A stretch of DNA of 37,518 nt from Gammaproteobacteria bacterium (GCA_013287505.1 JABDDR010000011.1:1-37518), one strand, 5' to 3'. Shown: positions 7,320-17,005, numbered from the stretch's first letter. Translations and numbers: made by a program. The notes: generated from the sequence alone by a model not told the origin.

Positions 7320-10300
7320 TGAAATGGATAGCGGCGTGCATTAAAAACAAATTAATTATTTATATTCTTGCCTTTTTGTTATGTGTGATTGGTATTTTTT
7401 GTATTACGCTGATGAATATTTCGCCGCTGCCAGAAACACCTGCCAGCGGTATGTCTATTACTATAAATTATCCTGGCGCCAATGCACAAACCGTGCAGCG
7501 ACAAGTGGCGACTAAAATTGTGACTGGTTTGCAAGCTATTAACAATGTGCAAAGTATTGTTGCTAATTCTAAGGCGGGTTCTGCAAGAATTGAATTGGCG
7601 CTTCGCAAGGAAAGTCCCTATGACGTGTTGCAAACACAAATGCAAATTACGCAGGCAATTGCATCGAGTGATTTACCGCCGGTAGTGCATCAGCCGAAGA
7701 TAAAATTAGACACTGGTTATGCGTTTTTAATGTGGATGGCACTTACTTCAAATCAAACGCCGTTATTTAATTTAGAAACCATTGCGCAATCAACGCTACT
7801 ACCCACTTTCAATAGCTTGCCTAATGTGAATGTGAATACCAATGATTTTAATCCTGTTGTTAAAGTAATGCTGAGTCCTGAAGCTATCGCCGCTTATCAT
7901 TTAAATCCCACTACCATTGCGCAAACATTAAATGCTGTTTATCAATCGAATCCTTTAGGAAAACTCAATATTGAAAATCAAACATATGTTTTAAATATGT
8001 CTGATAATTTTCAAACATTAAATGAATTGCGCAATATAATGGTCGGATATCAGCATACAGGCGCAGGTATTAATGCAACATCACTTTTTGGCACGCCCAT
8101 TTATTTAAAAGACATTGCGACAATCAAATTTGAACCGAGGGATATCGTTCCAGAGGATGTTTTTAAAGTGGATGGTAAAACAGCAGTCAGAATTGGTTTG
8201 GATACTGCATCCAGCGCGAATCCATTTGACGTTTCAAAAAAAGTGAATGCGTATCTCAAAACATTTCAAAAAGAATTGCCTAGTGATGTAAAAATTTTGA
8301 AAGTGTATGATGTGTCGACATTAATGCATGCTTCCATTAATGAAGTGATTTCAACCATTGCGATATCCAGTATTTTGGTGATATTGATCGCATTTATTTT
8401 TTTAGGTTCTTTAAGAGCAACACTTATTCCCATCATTACTATTCCAGTTTGTTTGCTCAGTGCAATTACCTTTCTTTTTTTATTAGGCTTTAGCATCAAT
8501 CTTTTTACATTATTAGCATTAGTGATTGCAGTGGGTTTGGTCGTTGATGATGCGGTAGTTGTTGTGGAAAATATTACGCGCTACCTAGAACAAGGTATGA
8601 AAAAACATCAGGCTATCGTACAAGGAACATCTGATATTGCATTAACGATTGTGGGTATTACACTAACGCTCGTTGTTGTTTATGTGCCAATTATGTTTTT
8701 GTCAAATCGGGTTGCAGATTTATTTAAACCTTTTGCTATTACGTTAGCATCTGCTATTTTTGTGTCAGGTATTATTGCATTAACATTAACACCTGTGATG
8801 GCAATCACATTATTATCTGATAAACCCCATAGCAACTATCAAATACAATTTGATCAGTTTTTAAAAAATATTATTGCAAAATATCATCGAATTTTAGCGT
8901 TTATTATACGAAATAAAAATATCGCGTTAACTATTATCGTCGTATTAGTGATAGCAGGTGGTTATTTTGCAATGCAATTGCCAAAAAAAGTCTATCCCAA
9001 TGAACCTATTAGAGTCGTTAAAATAAATATTATAGGGTCTTATCAAGATACGGTAAGTTCGTTAGAAAAAAGACTCGATGATTTTTCATCTTTTTATAAA
9101 GATAAAAAGATGTCAGCTTATTTAATTTGGATATATAAAAATCAATCCTCGGGGCAACTTGATGGTGGGCTTGTAACTATTTTAAAGCCACAATATATTA
9201 AATCCACGTATGCATTGGTCGATAAAATAAGTCAGTTTATAAAAACAAAACATTTAGAAAATACTTATGCCAAAGCAGCCAATTTTTTTGACAATGGTAA
9301 TACGTATGATGTGAGTTTTTATATTTATGGCGGCAGTGATATTGGCGTTATTAATCAAGCGGCAGCTAACATCACCACATCAATGAAAAAATCAGATCAT
9401 TTTTCATTTGTCACCAATGAAATTAATGAACCGCAAAGGCAATTGATGTTTCAAGTTAATAAGTCAAAAGCGGCAAGCCTTGGTATTTTTTCTCAATCAA
9501 TTACGCAGTTATTGTCCACCTATTACAGTGGCTATACATTAAATAATTATTTCAATATAGCAGGTTTAAGTGTACCTATTGTTGTGCAAGCCAATAACGA
9601 CGATTTAACTAACCCTGCATCATTGCAAAAACTGACTATTCAAAGTCCACTCACTCAAAAATATTATCCACTGACTGATTTTGTATCGCTCGGTTTTGAA
9701 GCGCAACCATTGGTATTAACCACATTTAATGGAAAGCCTGCAGTGGAAATACGAAGTAATTTAAATCATGATTATTCGATGGGACAAGCCATTTCATATG
9801 TTGATCACTTTATGCAACACAATTATTCGTCACTGCAATATCAATATGTCGATAATGCGAGAGATTATTTACGCGGCAATAATGAAACATTAATGATTGC
9901 ACTAATGGGAATTATGTCTGTTTATTTTTTATTAGCGATTTTATTTAAAAATTTAATTGACCCCTTAATTATTATGTTGACAGTACCATTCACCATTGTT
10001 GGCGGTGCTTTGTCTTTGTATTTAATTGGTGGTTCGATTAATTTATTCAGCGCGCTGGGATTAATTACACTGGTTGGTTTGATTACAAAACACGGTATTT
10101 TAATCGTTCAATTTGCCAATAACGAATTAAAAAAAGGAAAATCAGTGGTAGATGCCATTCTTACTTCAACTGCTTTAAGATTTCGACCGATCATCATGAC
10201 GACACTTGTAATGATATTTGGTGCGCTTCCATTAGTATTTAGTGGTAATACACTTTATGTGTCGAGAGAAAATTTAGGTATCACCATTGTAGGTGGATTA

Positions 10301-10402
10301 GCGATTGGAACGTTGTTTTCATTATTTATTATTCCGTTGATCTATGTATTGATAAAAAAAATGGAGGGCAACGGTAGCGTTGTTGATAATGAAAATTTTT
10401 AA
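7319..10402 (+). CDS. RND efflux pump permease (AcrB/HAE1-like)
   Basis: At 1027 residues this is the full length of AcrB-type transporters. One N-terminal span, a large periplasmic loop, a membrane bundle near 340-490, a second large loop and a C-terminal bundle near 860-1015 are all visible. The proton-relay residues are kept: the DD pair in VGLVVDDAVVVVENI (transmembrane helix 4) and the lysine in GLITKHGILIVQFAN (helix 10). It exports amphiphilic compounds using the proton gradient together with the adaptor upstream (one-base overlap) and the TolC-like channel downstream (short overlap). The substrate range cannot be inferred. The smaller branch with a short adaptor resembles MexF/MdtB-like or VexD-like pumps from environmental gammaproteobacteria. 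Confidence 0.95.
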   Translation: MKWIAACIKNKLIIYILAFLLCVIGIFCITLMNISPLPETPASGMSITINYPGANAQTVQRQVATKIVTGLQAINNVQSIVANSKAGSARIELALRKESPYDVLQTQMQITQAIASSDLPPVVHQPKIKLDTGYAFLMWMALTSNQTPLFNLETIAQSTLLPTFNSLPNVNVNTNDFNPVVKVMLSPEAIAAYHLNPTTIAQTLNAVYQSNPLGKLNIENQTYVLNMSDNFQTLNELRNIMVGYQHTGAGINATSLFGTPIYLKDIATIKFEPRDIVPEDVFKVDGKTAVRIGLDTASSANPFDVSKKVNAYLKTFQKELPSDVKILKVYDVSTLMHASINEVISTIAISSILVILIAFIFLGSLRATLIPIITIPVCLLSAITFLFLLGFSINLFTLLALVIAVGLVVDDAVVVVENITRYLEQGMKKHQAIVQGTSDIALTIVGITLTLVVVYVPIMFLSNRVADLFKPFAITLASAIFVSGIIALTLTPVMAITLLSDKPHSNYQIQFDQFLKNIIAKYHRILAFIIRNKNIALTIIVVLVIAGGYFAMQLPKKVYPNEPIRVVKINIIGSYQDTVSSLEKRLDDFSSFYKDKKMSAYLIWIYKNQSSGQLDGGLVTILKPQYIKSTYALVDKISQFIKTKHLENTYAKAANFFDNGNTYDVSFYIYGGSDIGVINQAAANITTSMKKSDHFSFVTNEINEPQRQLMFQVNKSKAASLGIFSQSITQLLSTYYSGYTLNNYFNIAGLSVPIVVQANNDDLTNPASLQKLTIQSPLTQKYYPLTDFVSLGFEAQPLVLTTFNGKPAVEIRSNLNHDYSMGQAISYVDHFMQHNYSSLQYQYVDNARDYLRGNNETLMIALMGIMSVYFLLAILFKNLIDPLIIMLTVPFTIVGGALSLYLIGGSINLFSALGLITLVGLITKHGILIVQFANNELKKGKSVVDAILTSTALRFRPIIMTTLVMIFGALPLVFSGNTLYVSRENLGITIVGGLAIGTLFSLFIIPLIYVLIKKMEGNGSVVDNENF

Positions 10403-11930
10403 ATTAAATCCAAAAATAATAGTCAACGCAATTGTTTTTACCGCGGGATTTTCGACGTCTTCGGTTTATGCATATAACCTAATGCAAGTATATTACCAAG
10501 CACTGCAATGTGATCCGATTTACGCACAAGCGGTATCAACCTGGCACTCACAAAAAATGTTAATACCGATTGCAGAGGCAGGATATTTACCGCAAGTATC
10601 GATTGCATCAAATGCAACGCGTGAATATTCACACACCAGTCCAAATGCCTCAACAACAAACACCAGTAGTTATTCTTGGCAATATGGTTATGCATTAAGC
10701 GCCTCACAAGCGATCTTTAATGGCGTTGTATGGGCACAAATTAAGGGTGCAGATGCGACAGTGAAAGCTGCGACAGCCACTTATTTATCAGCGCAACAAT
10801 CGTTAATGCAACGCACAGCAACCGCTTATTTTGCTGTGTTATTAGCCTATGATCAGTTGCGATTTGCTATTGCAGATAAACGTGAGACTTGGCGTCTATA
10901 TATCCATTCGAATGAACAATTTCACGCGGGAATAATTTCAATTACAGATGCTAACGACGACCTTGCGAGTTATGAACAAGCGGTAACGGAGCAAGTAGCT
11001 GCAGAAAACAATTTAAATAGTCAAATAGAAAATTTATCTGCATTAACAGGACGAAATTATTATTTATTAAATGGATTGGGGAAACATCTACCGTTGATTA
11101 GTCCAAAGCCTGTGAATATTAATCAATGGGTATCTGTAGCCATCAAACAAAATTATGGATTAATCGCTCAAAATTATAATGTACTTGCTGCGATGGAATT
11201 TATTAAGCAAGAAGCGGCGGGAGGTTATCCGACATTAAGTTTTCAAGGTGGCGTCGGTGAATCTCACACTGCATATAATCCGCCAGATACAGCAACAGAT
11301 ACGGCAAGCTTTGGATTAAATCTGGCTTACGCACCTATACAAGGCGGTCTTGTTGAAGCAGACACTGAACAAGCGCGATATAATTACGTGACCGCCTCTG
11401 GTTTGTTAGAACAAACGTATCGTACCGTTGTCAATCAAACACGCTCTGGTTTTTTAGGTGTGCTCGCGAATATCACACAAATTAAAGCAGATAAAAAAAA
11501 TATTATTGCATCACGCGCTGCATTGCATTCAACGGAAGGGGGATATAAAGCGGGTACGCGTACTATGTTAGATATATTAACGCAGCTGACAAAGTTGTAT
11601 CAAGCAAAGGAACAATATGCGACGGATGAATATGCCTATATTAATAATATCATTGCGTTAAAAGATGCGGCGGGAACGTTAAGTGTTGTGGATTTAAAAG
11701 AAATTAATGCATGGCTAGGTAAATCTGTTGAGTTTCCAGATCGAATGATTGTTGCAAAAATGCCAACACCACATGACCATTCAAAAATAAAAATGAAAAT
11801 CGAGAGTCATCCAGTTAAAAATATTACAGTAAAGGTGTCTCCAGAGATTAAAAAATCAGATGCGAAAGCGGTAATTCCATCACCAGAAAAAACGCAAAGT
11901 CCAAATATACAGTTACCAAAACCAGAATAA
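10389..11930 (+). CDS. TolC-like outer membrane efflux channel protein
   Basis: A signal peptide (IIVNAIVFTAGFSTSSVYA) is followed by the typical TolC opening AYNLMQVYYQALQCDPIYAQA. Two repeats of the outer membrane efflux domain follow, with long amphipathic helices and the GGLVEADTEQARYNY and GGYKAGTRTMLDILTQL motifs of the second repeat. After about residue 445 comes a Lys/Pro-rich extension of roughly 65 residues with no helix-barrel character, probably a flexible periplasmic tail. The start lies inside the pump gene. I prefer the ATG at 10389; the TTGs at 10380 and 10383 are possible, and GGAGGG at 10363-10368 is somewhat far upstream. It completes the tripartite pump in one operon. Confidence 0.92.
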   Translation: MKIFKLNPKIIVNAIVFTAGFSTSSVYAYNLMQVYYQALQCDPIYAQAVSTWHSQKMLIPIAEAGYLPQVSIASNATREYSHTSPNASTTNTSSYSWQYGYALSASQAIFNGVVWAQIKGADATVKAATATYLSAQQSLMQRTATAYFAVLLAYDQLRFAIADKRETWRLYIHSNEQFHAGIISITDANDDLASYEQAVTEQVAAENNLNSQIENLSALTGRNYYLLNGLGKHLPLISPKPVNINQWVSVAIKQNYGLIAQNYNVLAAMEFIKQEAAGGYPTLSFQGGVGESHTAYNPPDTATDTASFGLNLAYAPIQGGLVEADTEQARYNYVTASGLLEQTYRTVVNQTRSGFLGVLANITQIKADKKNIIASRAALHSTEGGYKAGTRTMLDILTQLTKLYQAKEQYATDEYAYINNIIALKDAAGTLSVVDLKEINAWLGKSVEFPDRMIVAKMPTPHDHSKIKMKIESHPVKNITVKVSPEIKKSDAKAVIPSPEKTQSPNIQLPKPE

Positions 11931-11942
11931 GCTGGGAAAATT

Positions 11943-12335
11943 ATGTCAGAAAAAAGAATTTTAAAATGTCATTGCGGCGCTGTTGAAGTCACAGTTCAGT
12001 TTGACAATGGATTGGAAAATATTCGTCGCTGTGATTGCTCACTGTGTCGTCGCAAAGGTGCTGTGATGGCAATGGTGCCGACCACTCATTTGAAGGTTAC
12101 GAAAGGGCAAGATAATCTAACGTTGTACCAATGGAATACAAAAGTCGCTGAACATTATTTTTGTAAAACATGTGGGATTTATACGCATCACAAACGCAGA
12201 AGCAACCCAAATCAGTACGGTATTAATATTGCCTGTATCGAAGGCGTAAATCCTTATAGCTACGGTGAAATACCCATTGGCAATGGTAATTTGAATGCGC
12301 CACTTCCGTCCATTCAAGATAAAAAACCGGATTAA
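11943..12335 (+). CDS. GFA/CENP-V family zinc protein
   Basis: The cysteine pattern CHCGAV (9-14), CDCSLC (30-35) and CKTCGIYTHH (74-83) defines the glutathione-dependent formaldehyde-activating (GFA) fold, which holds two zinc ions. The 130-residue length is typical. The founding member binds an S-hydroxymethyl-glutathione-like ligand, but most members have no proven reaction, so no substrate is assigned. It starts 13 bases after the TolC-like gene and is followed 7 bases later by an MFS gene, so it probably travels on the same transcript. Confidence 0.88.
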   Translation: MSEKRILKCHCGAVEVTVQFDNGLENIRRCDCSLCRRKGAVMAMVPTTHLKVTKGQDNLTLYQWNTKVAEHYFCKTCGIYTHHKRRSNPNQYGINIACIEGVNPYSYGEIPIGNGNLNAPLPSIQDKKPD

Positions 12336-12342
12336 ATTAATC

Positions 12343-13569
12343 ATGAGTACAGAATTTAAAATTACAGCTCAAGAATTCAAAACACTTTCTATTGTAGTGA
12401 TTGTTGCGATTTGCGGCATGCTTGGAATTGATATTCATTTAGCTTCCATGCCGCATATCATGACGTTTATGCACACCAATCAACAACACATGCAGCAATC
12501 AGTTTCTATTTTTTTATTAGGAATGGGTGCTAGTCTTTTATTTTATGGCCCACTTTCAGATCGCTATGGTCGAAAACCGATTGTGATTTTCGGATTATTA
12601 TTAGCTGCAATTGCCAGTTTTTGTTCTGTATTTACAACGCATATCAATACATTTTTATTAACGCGATTATTACAAGGCGTTGGTTCTGGTGTATGCATGG
12701 GATTAGGCAGAACAATGCTGGCTGATATTTTACAAGGCGATAGATTCGCTGTTATAGGCTCTTATTTTAGCATGTTTGTCACTTTATCGCCGATGTTTGC
12801 TCCTGCACTCGGGGGTTATATTCAACAGCGATTTGATTGGCAAGCGAATTTTATTACACTAGGTTCTATTTTAACGGCAGCGCTTTTGTTATACGCCTTT
12901 TTTTGTCCTGAAACCAATCTTCATAAAAATCCTGATGCGTGCCGTGCAAAAATTATTGTTCATAATTATAAAACGTTACTGACACATCCTGTGTTTGTCG
13001 GATGCACATTGATGACAGGTATCGCTGTTTCCGCTGCAATGGTTTATTCCACACTCAGTCCATTTATTTTTCAAATACAGTTTCATTTAAGCCCTGTTTT
13101 TTATGGTTGGTTAACTGCAATCGCAGGTTTTGGCGGTCTTGTTGGAAAATTTATTAATACAAAATCTATTAAAAAAATCGGTAGTCAAAAAACATTGCTT
13201 GTTGGATTTATTTTTTTATTAGGTTCCGGTGTTTGGTTGCTATTTTTTATTTTATTAAAGCATATCAACATTCCTTTAATTATGATTCCCGTATTTTTCA
13301 CAATTTTTTCTCAAGCTTTTATAACACCCAATTCCGCATCAAAAGCCTTAAGTCCATTTCATGATAAAAGAGGTGCTGCAGGTGCGCTATATGGCAGCTT
13401 TCAAATGCTTGCTGCATTTTTAGTGACGGGATTTGTTGGATTATTAGTGAAAGACGGTGTGACATTGCTCGCAGAAAGTTATATTGCATTAGCGTTGATG
13501 GGTGTTTTAATTTATTACGTTATTTTTATGCGATTCAAGGAAAGCAAGAATGAAAAAGCAATCAAATAA
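12343..13569 (+). CDS. MFS drug efflux transporter, Bcr/CflA type
   Basis: About 408 residues with twelve hydrophobic spans. The signature between spans 2 and 3 is GPLSDRYGRKPIVIFGLLL. The loop RLLQGVGSGVCMGLGRTMLAD and the motif-C-like SPMFAPALGGYIQQRFDWQANF are characteristic of Bcr/CflA drug:H+ antiporters. The ATG at 12343 (MSTEFKIT) is preferred over an upstream in-frame ATG inside the GFA gene, because the extra 16 residues are not membrane-like and no family member has them. The stop region overlaps the next gene by 20 bases. The window holds a second relative at 35300. Confidence 0.9.
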   Translation: MSTEFKITAQEFKTLSIVVIVAICGMLGIDIHLASMPHIMTFMHTNQQHMQQSVSIFLLGMGASLLFYGPLSDRYGRKPIVIFGLLLAAIASFCSVFTTHINTFLLTRLLQGVGSGVCMGLGRTMLADILQGDRFAVIGSYFSMFVTLSPMFAPALGGYIQQRFDWQANFITLGSILTAALLLYAFFCPETNLHKNPDACRAKIIVHNYKTLLTHPVFVGCTLMTGIAVSAAMVYSTLSPFIFQIQFHLSPVFYGWLTAIAGFGGLVGKFINTKSIKKIGSQKTLLVGFIFLLGSGVWLLFFILLKHINIPLIMIPVFFTIFSQAFITPNSASKALSPFHDKRGAAGALYGSFQMLAAFLVTGFVGLLVKDGVTLLAESYIALALMGVLIYYVIFMRFKESKNEKAIK

Positions 13570-15022
13570 ATCAAGATCATTTTCAGCAAAACAACCTGCC
13601 GTTATTCCTGTATTTTTTGCAACAGAGATGTGGGAGCGATTTGGTTTTTATGTGATTCAAGCGTTGCTTGTTTTATATATGACAAATAAAGTGTTTGGAT
13701 TTTCAGATTCAAAAAGTTACGCCATTTTAGGTGTATACTCGGCTATTTCTTGGATAACCCCTATTTTGGGTGGCTACGTTGCAAGCCGCATTTTAGATTT
13801 TGAGCATGCGGTGACATTGGGTGGATGTTTATTGGCATTTGGGTACGCTTTATTAGCATTGCCGCATGAATATTTCTTTTATGGCGCACTTGCAATTTTG
13901 AGTATCGGAAATGGATTTTTTAAACCAAATATTTCAAGTTATCTCGGCGATTTTTATCATGAAAAAGATCCTTATCGTGAAAAAGGGTATACTATTTTTT
14001 ATGTGGGTATGAATGTTGGCGCATTGATAGCCTCAGTATCTTCTGGTTATCTCGTTCGCTATTTTGGTTGGCATGTGCCGTTTTTATTATCAAGCATTGG
14101 CCTTTTGATGGGAACGGCAACTTTTGTTTTTGGTTTAGCGTATTTAAAAAAGGTTAATAAGTTTAATCGCATTAAATTATCTATTGCCAAAAAAAATCCA
14201 TTGGCTATTGCATTGGTTTATTTTGGTGCGTTGGTATTGATGGCACTTTCTTATGAGATGATTCGTCATCGCGGTTTCGCCAATGAAATCATGTTAGGCG
14301 GTGGTGCGCTCGTTTTCATAGGGTTAATTGCTTATGCATTTCGATATAATATAATGGCACGTAATAAAATGTTGGCTTGTATTTTTCTCACGATATTATC
14401 AATAGTTTTCTGGGCGATATTCTTTCAAATATTTTTTTCTACGAATTTATTTATTGAACGTGCTGTGAATCGCCACATTTTTGGTTTTACATTACCAACA
14501 CCATTGTTTACTGGATTAGAATCAATATTTATTGTGTTGCTTGGCCCGTTTTTTGCTGTGTTATGGCAAAAATTATCTACAAAAAATAAAAATCCAAGCA
14601 TCCCCTTAAAATTTACATTGGCGATGTTATCAATCGCTGTTGCCTTTTTAATTGCCTATGCTGGCACGACATATACAAATGCCGCTGGCATGAGCAATAT
14701 GATATTTATTGTATTTGCTTATTTGTTTATTACGATTGGAGAATTATTATTAAGCCCGATTGGTTTAGCTATGGTGACTGTTTTTATACCACAAGAATTA
14801 GTGGGCTTAATGATGGGTGTTTGGTTTGTGGCACTTGGCTTGGGTGAAAAATTAGCCGGAGTGATTGCAAATTACGCGGCCATTCCAAAAGACATTCATT
14901 CAATTCCTGCGATGGATAAAATTTATGGACATGCGTTTTTACAATATACCGCATTGGCACTTATTTTTTCTGTCATTTGCCTGATTTGCATCCCTTTTTT
15001 AAATAAATTAATTAGAAAGTAA
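13550..15022 (+). CDS. POT family proton-dependent oligopeptide transporter
   Basis: The N-terminus carries the family's ExxER proton-coupling motif (ATEMWERFGFYV, residues 25-36). The block GNGFFKPNISSYLGDFY and the PTR2 signature region IFYVGMNVGALIASVSSGYL follow. With 490 residues and about 14 spans it matches DtpA/YdgR-like bacterial di- and tripeptide importers. It starts 20 bases before the end of the MFS gene, with AAGGAA as ribosome binding site, so the two are translationally coupled. Import of peptides suits an amino-acid-dependent lifestyle of Legionella-like bacteria; that link is inference. Confidence 0.92.
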   Translation: MKKQSNKSRSFSAKQPAVIPVFFATEMWERFGFYVIQALLVLYMTNKVFGFSDSKSYAILGVYSAISWITPILGGYVASRILDFEHAVTLGGCLLAFGYALLALPHEYFFYGALAILSIGNGFFKPNISSYLGDFYHEKDPYREKGYTIFYVGMNVGALIASVSSGYLVRYFGWHVPFLLSSIGLLMGTATFVFGLAYLKKVNKFNRIKLSIAKKNPLAIALVYFGALVLMALSYEMIRHRGFANEIMLGGGALVFIGLIAYAFRYNIMARNKMLACIFLTILSIVFWAIFFQIFFSTNLFIERAVNRHIFGFTLPTPLFTGLESIFIVLLGPFFAVLWQKLSTKNKNPSIPLKFTLAMLSIAVAFLIAYAGTTYTNAAGMSNMIFIVFAYLFITIGELLLSPIGLAMVTVFIPQELVGLMMGVWFVALGLGEKLAGVIANYAAIPKDIHSIPAMDKIYGHAFLQYTALALIFSVICLICIPFLNKLIRK

Positions 15023-15044
15023 TGCTTATCAAGAGGAACAAAGA

Positions 15045-15327
15045 ATGAGAAAGCAAGTTTATTGTTTTATATTGCTAAGTCAGCCATGCCAGGCTACGCT
15101 TTTTTCGCTTTTTTCGCTTTTTCATCATGCCAGTCAACGCTTTTTTCGCTTTTTAAAAAACCATTATTCCTCGTACAAATGAACCTTATGACAATAAAAA
15201 ATATAAGATTGCAGCCAATGTAAAAGCGAATAAGGAAATAACAAAATTTATGAATGAGCAGATTAAATTATTAGAAAAGAGCAAAAAAGAAGTTCTTGAT
15301 CATACAATAGTTCGCATCAGACTATAA
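15045..15327 (+). pseudogene. Small gene interrupted by a dispersed repeat
   Basis: A strong ribosome binding site (GAGGA, 15033-15037) precedes ATG 15045 and a hydrophobic beginning MRKQVYCFILLS. The frame then enters the CATGCCAG repeat (15085-15156) and ends at 15182. Downstream of the repeat, in another frame, 15163-15327 reads as a well-formed lysine-rich polypeptide (IIPRTNEPYDNKKYKIAANV, later KEITKFMNEQIKLLEKSKKE) to a TAA. The simplest reading is one small exported or lipoprotein-like gene split by insertion of the repeat. The family is unknown. Alternative: a real 45-residue peptide, followed by non-coding sequence. Confidence 0.45.
15085..15156 (+). repeat. Two tandem half-copies of the CATGCCAGG...CGCTTTTT repeat
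   Basis: CATGCCAGGCTACGCTTTTT at 15085 and CATGCCAGTCAACGCTTTTT at 15126 are direct repeats of the left arm of the palindromic element at 32577-32633. Each ends in TTTTTTCGC-type runs, and the first has an extra TTTTTTCGCTT unit. Same orientation, about 41 bases apart. Confidence 0.75.
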
Positions 15328-15384
15328 CTGATCACAATGATTCAGATATTATTTTTTCTCTCTCGCTAACCGGTGTTTTTTAAA

Positions 15385-15969
15385 TTATGCAAACACTTCT
15401 CCAGCCATAATAATTTTTGCGGTTCTAATAAATACAGAACTTTGTGCAATCCATTTTCCACTATTATTTTTTACAACTATCGCATTGACTTGCATTATCC
15501 CAGAAGGATGAGCAATATTGATAGCTGCATTTTCATTAGTGCTTTTCAGTGTTTTTTGAACAATTTTAAACGGAATGGTGCCTGGAATTTTAGCGGCACA
15601 GGCTAAGTTAATAGCACCCGTTCCGGTATACGCATGATGCATTCTCCCCTCTGTTGAAATGCGACTGACAATATTAACATCAGGATTTTTTGAAGAAGAA
15701 ACCCACGCAATTCTCAGTGCAGCATTATAAGGAATTTTCATAATTTCAGCGGCTGCTTTTCCAAGACAATGAATCATTGGTTCAAGAACTTTAAAGTCTA
15801 TCTGTTTGGGCAATTCATCTTGCATACCGCTCGGATCAGGACTACCCATGATCGACAATAATAACCGATCTCTTTTTTCACCTGCGGGTGGAAGATCAGC
15901 TTCATTGAAAAATAAACCTTTGCTGGTTCCACCTCGAATCAGTAATGCAGGAATTGTTATTTTAGACAT
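15385..15969 (-). CDS. PrpF/AcnD-accessory family protein with large internal deletion (probable pseudogene)
   Basis: Residues 1-50 match the N-terminus of PrpF-like isomerases (IPALLIRGGTSKGLFFNEAD, then GSPDPSGMQ). Residues about 57-194 match their C-terminal third (EGRMHHAYTGTGAINLACAA, IAHPSGIMQVNA, RTAKIIMAGEVF). Intact family members have about 390 residues, with two similar domains. Here roughly 190 residues from the middle, including the GNCGN region with the catalytic cysteine, are missing, although the frame stays open. PrpF isomerises aconitate in the AcnD methylcitrate route, and relatives act on oxalomesaconate or methylitaconate. This protein should be inactive. It follows the AEC transporter on the same strand, so the pair may once have handled a tricarboxylate-type compound. 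Confidence 0.75.
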   Translation of the reverse strand: MSKITIPALLIRGGTSKGLFFNEADLPPAGEKRDRLLLSIMGSPDPSGMQDELPKQIDFKVLEPMIHCLGKAAAEIMKIPYNAALRIAWVSSSKNPDVNIVSRISTEGRMHHAYTGTGAINLACAAKIPGTIPFKIVQKTLKSTNENAAINIAHPSGIMQVNAIVVKNNSGKWIAQSSVFIRTAKIIMAGEVFA

Positions 15970-16048
15970 TTATTTTCTCTATTGGTGTATTAATGAGATG
16001 GCTCCGTTACACTTTATTCTGTATAGACTTTATGTATTTAAAAATACC

Positions 16049-17005
16049 TTAAATAGATGAGTGCAGTAAAATCAGCAACACATTCAATGTAATAAACGAT
16101 AATAAAGTCGATATCGCAACCACTGTGCTGGCTTTTTTAATATCCAGTTTGTATCGGACAGCAAAAATAAACATATTTTTTGGAGATGGCATTGCCGCCA
16201 TAAGAATCAGTGACGCTAACCAAAAATGATTGAGATGAAATATATATTTTCCAACAAAAAATGCCAGTATTGGCAGAATAAATAATTTTATAAAAGTGAT
16301 AATGGTAATTTCCATTAACTCCTTGCCAACAATTTTTTTAAGATCAAAGAAAAGCGATTGTCCTAATGCAAACAGTGCTAATGGCGCAGCAGTTTCACCG
16401 ATTATTTTTAAAAATTTATTAATGGCAATGGGTGTATGTAGATTGAAAAATGAAAATCCAATGCCTAGTATGCAAGCGAGGATGATAGGATTTTTTATCA
16501 TAATCAAAAAAACACTTTTTATTTTTTCAAAATAATACCCACGTTTTTCAGTGATTTTTTCCTTTAAATCATGTTCTATTATCAACAAAACAATCGTTGT
16601 TAAAATGACTGTTTGGAAAATGAGTATGGGTAAAACTGGTGTTGGATTATTAAAGACCAATATAAATAATGGAATGGCAAAATAAGCTGTATTGACTTGA
16701 GATGAACCCATAATATTCAAAGCGGATTCCGCTAATGATTTTTTTAAAAAAACTCTCGTGAAGGTAAACATAAATGTGCCAGTCATTATCATGCATAATA
16801 CAAAAGCTAAAATATATGGAACATTAATTGATTCAGACACGGGTGTTTTAGAAAAATCAAAAAATAACAGGCAGGGCATCGCAATAAAAAATGCAAACCG
16901 TGTGAAATAGGTATTGCTTTCTTCAGAAAATAAGGAAAATCTTGCGCTACAATAACCAGTTAATACAATTAGTAAAAGCGGTGACATTAATAAAAATATA
17001 TTCAT
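16049..17005 (-). CDS. AEC (auxin efflux carrier) family transporter
   Basis: 318 residues with about ten hydrophobic spans in two five-span halves. N-terminal half: LLLIVLTGYCSARF near the start and SSQVNTAYFAIPLF around 100-113. C-terminal half: ETAAPLALFALGQSLFF around 203-219 and the MAAMPSPKNMFIFA motif near 270, typical of bacterial AEC (MleP/MdcF-like) carriers for malonate, malate or similar organic acids. AGGT about 8 bases before ATG 17005 is the ribosome binding site. It is divergent from umuD, and the degraded PrpF-like gene lies 79 bases downstream. Confidence 0.85.
   Translation of the reverse strand: MNIFLLMSPLLLIVLTGYCSARFSLFSEESNTYFTRFAFFIAMPCLLFFDFSKTPVSESINVPYILAFVLCMIMTGTFMFTFTRVFLKKSLAESALNIMGSSQVNTAYFAIPLFILVFNNPTPVLPILIFQTVILTTIVLLIIEHDLKEKITEKRGYYFEKIKSVFLIMIKNPIILACILGIGFSFFNLHTPIAINKFLKIIGETAAPLALFALGQSLFFDLKKIVGKELMEITIITFIKLFILPILAFFVGKYIFHLNHFWLASLILMAAMPSPKNMFIFAVRYKLDIKKASTVVAISTLLSFITLNVLLILLHSSI

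Noticed and set aside
12117-12344. Minus-strand frame opposite the GFA gene
   Set aside because: It mirrors the coding of a well-supported zinc protein and has no ribosome binding site.
15045-15182. A 45-residue functional peptide
   Set aside because: Most of it is encoded by the dispersed repeat, so a split gene explains it better.
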